13,195 bases of DNA from the NCBI GenBank assembly GCA_017634255.1, contig JAGBNT010000094.1:1-13195 (forward strand), in the 5' to 3' direction. Source of the stretch: Lachnospiraceae bacterium. GTDB taxonomy: Bacteria > Bacillota_A > Clostridia > Lachnospirales > Lachnospiraceae. Positions 13,132 to 13,195 of the stretch are shown here, piece after piece (positions within the stretch are counted from its first letter, which is position 1; every line of letters begins with the position of its first letter). Under the pieces are notes generated by a model, which searched no databases, had not been told where the DNA came from, and saw nothing but the letters and a program-made list of their open reading frames with translations. Made by a program: the position numbers and the translations under genes.

Positions 13132-13195
13132 TTGACTTACATCTTATCTTTTGTATATACTTTTTGTATATATAAGCAGGAAGGAGTGAACCATA
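13132..13195 (+). promoter_or_regulatory. Promoter and ribosome site of a gene beyond the right edge
   Basis: TTGACT (13132-13137), 16 bases, TATATA (13154-13159), then a second TTTTGTATATA (direct repeat, 13149-13159 and 13162-13172). A strong AAGGAG at 13181-13186 stands within about ten bases of the window end, so a plus-strand start codon should follow immediately. Confidence 0.6.

Overview
The window reads as chromosomal DNA of a low-to-medium GC, Gram-positive anaerobe, most likely a Lachnospiraceae-type Clostridium relative. This is an inference from gene families (a bifunctional Rel, a PCAY-type ThyA, an EAL-like/HDOD protein, a Lachnospiraceae-style GMESAR protein), strong AGGAGG ribosome sites and crisp TTGAAA-N17-TATAAT promoters. 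There is no rRNA, tRNA, CRISPR array, transposase or phage gene.

Layout. Positions 1-3135, all on the minus strand: the 5' part of rel (runs off the left edge), thyA, then an EAL-like/HDOD signalling protein with its own promoter and terminator. Positions 3390-5390: a plus-strand membrane-anchored protein with a C-terminal domain resembling secreted-nuclease-type modules, convergent with a minus-strand calcium-loop protein that seems to use an unusual start codon and a sigma-28-like promoter. A short dispersed repeat flanks this pair.

Positions 5389-11454 (minus strand) form an L-ascorbate (ula/sga) utilisation operon, transcribed ulaG (lactonase), ulaC (EIIA), ulaA (EIIC), ulaB (EIIB), a HAD phosphatase, a DeoR-family repressor, and a DUF3592-like membrane protein. 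Ascorbate would be imported and phosphorylated by the PTS, opened by UlaG to 3-keto-L-gulonate-6-phosphate, and then processed by enzymes not present here (no ulaD, ulaE or ulaF). Strong hairpins, and one possible 22-residue ORF, lie in the gaps between the PTS genes.

Positions 11455-11930 are a 476-base divergent control region. It holds an 11-bp-phased array of TGTTCGTTTT repeats, a 17-bp palindrome, and two opposed promoters that share the same 12-base element CTTGAAAAACGA across the -35 box. It drives the ula operon leftwards and, rightwards, an uncharacterised 354-residue cytosolic, probably propeller-like protein. That protein is the best candidate here for an undescribed partner in ascorbate metabolism. 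A perfect bidirectional terminator and the promoter plus Shine-Dalgarno of a further plus-strand gene close the window.
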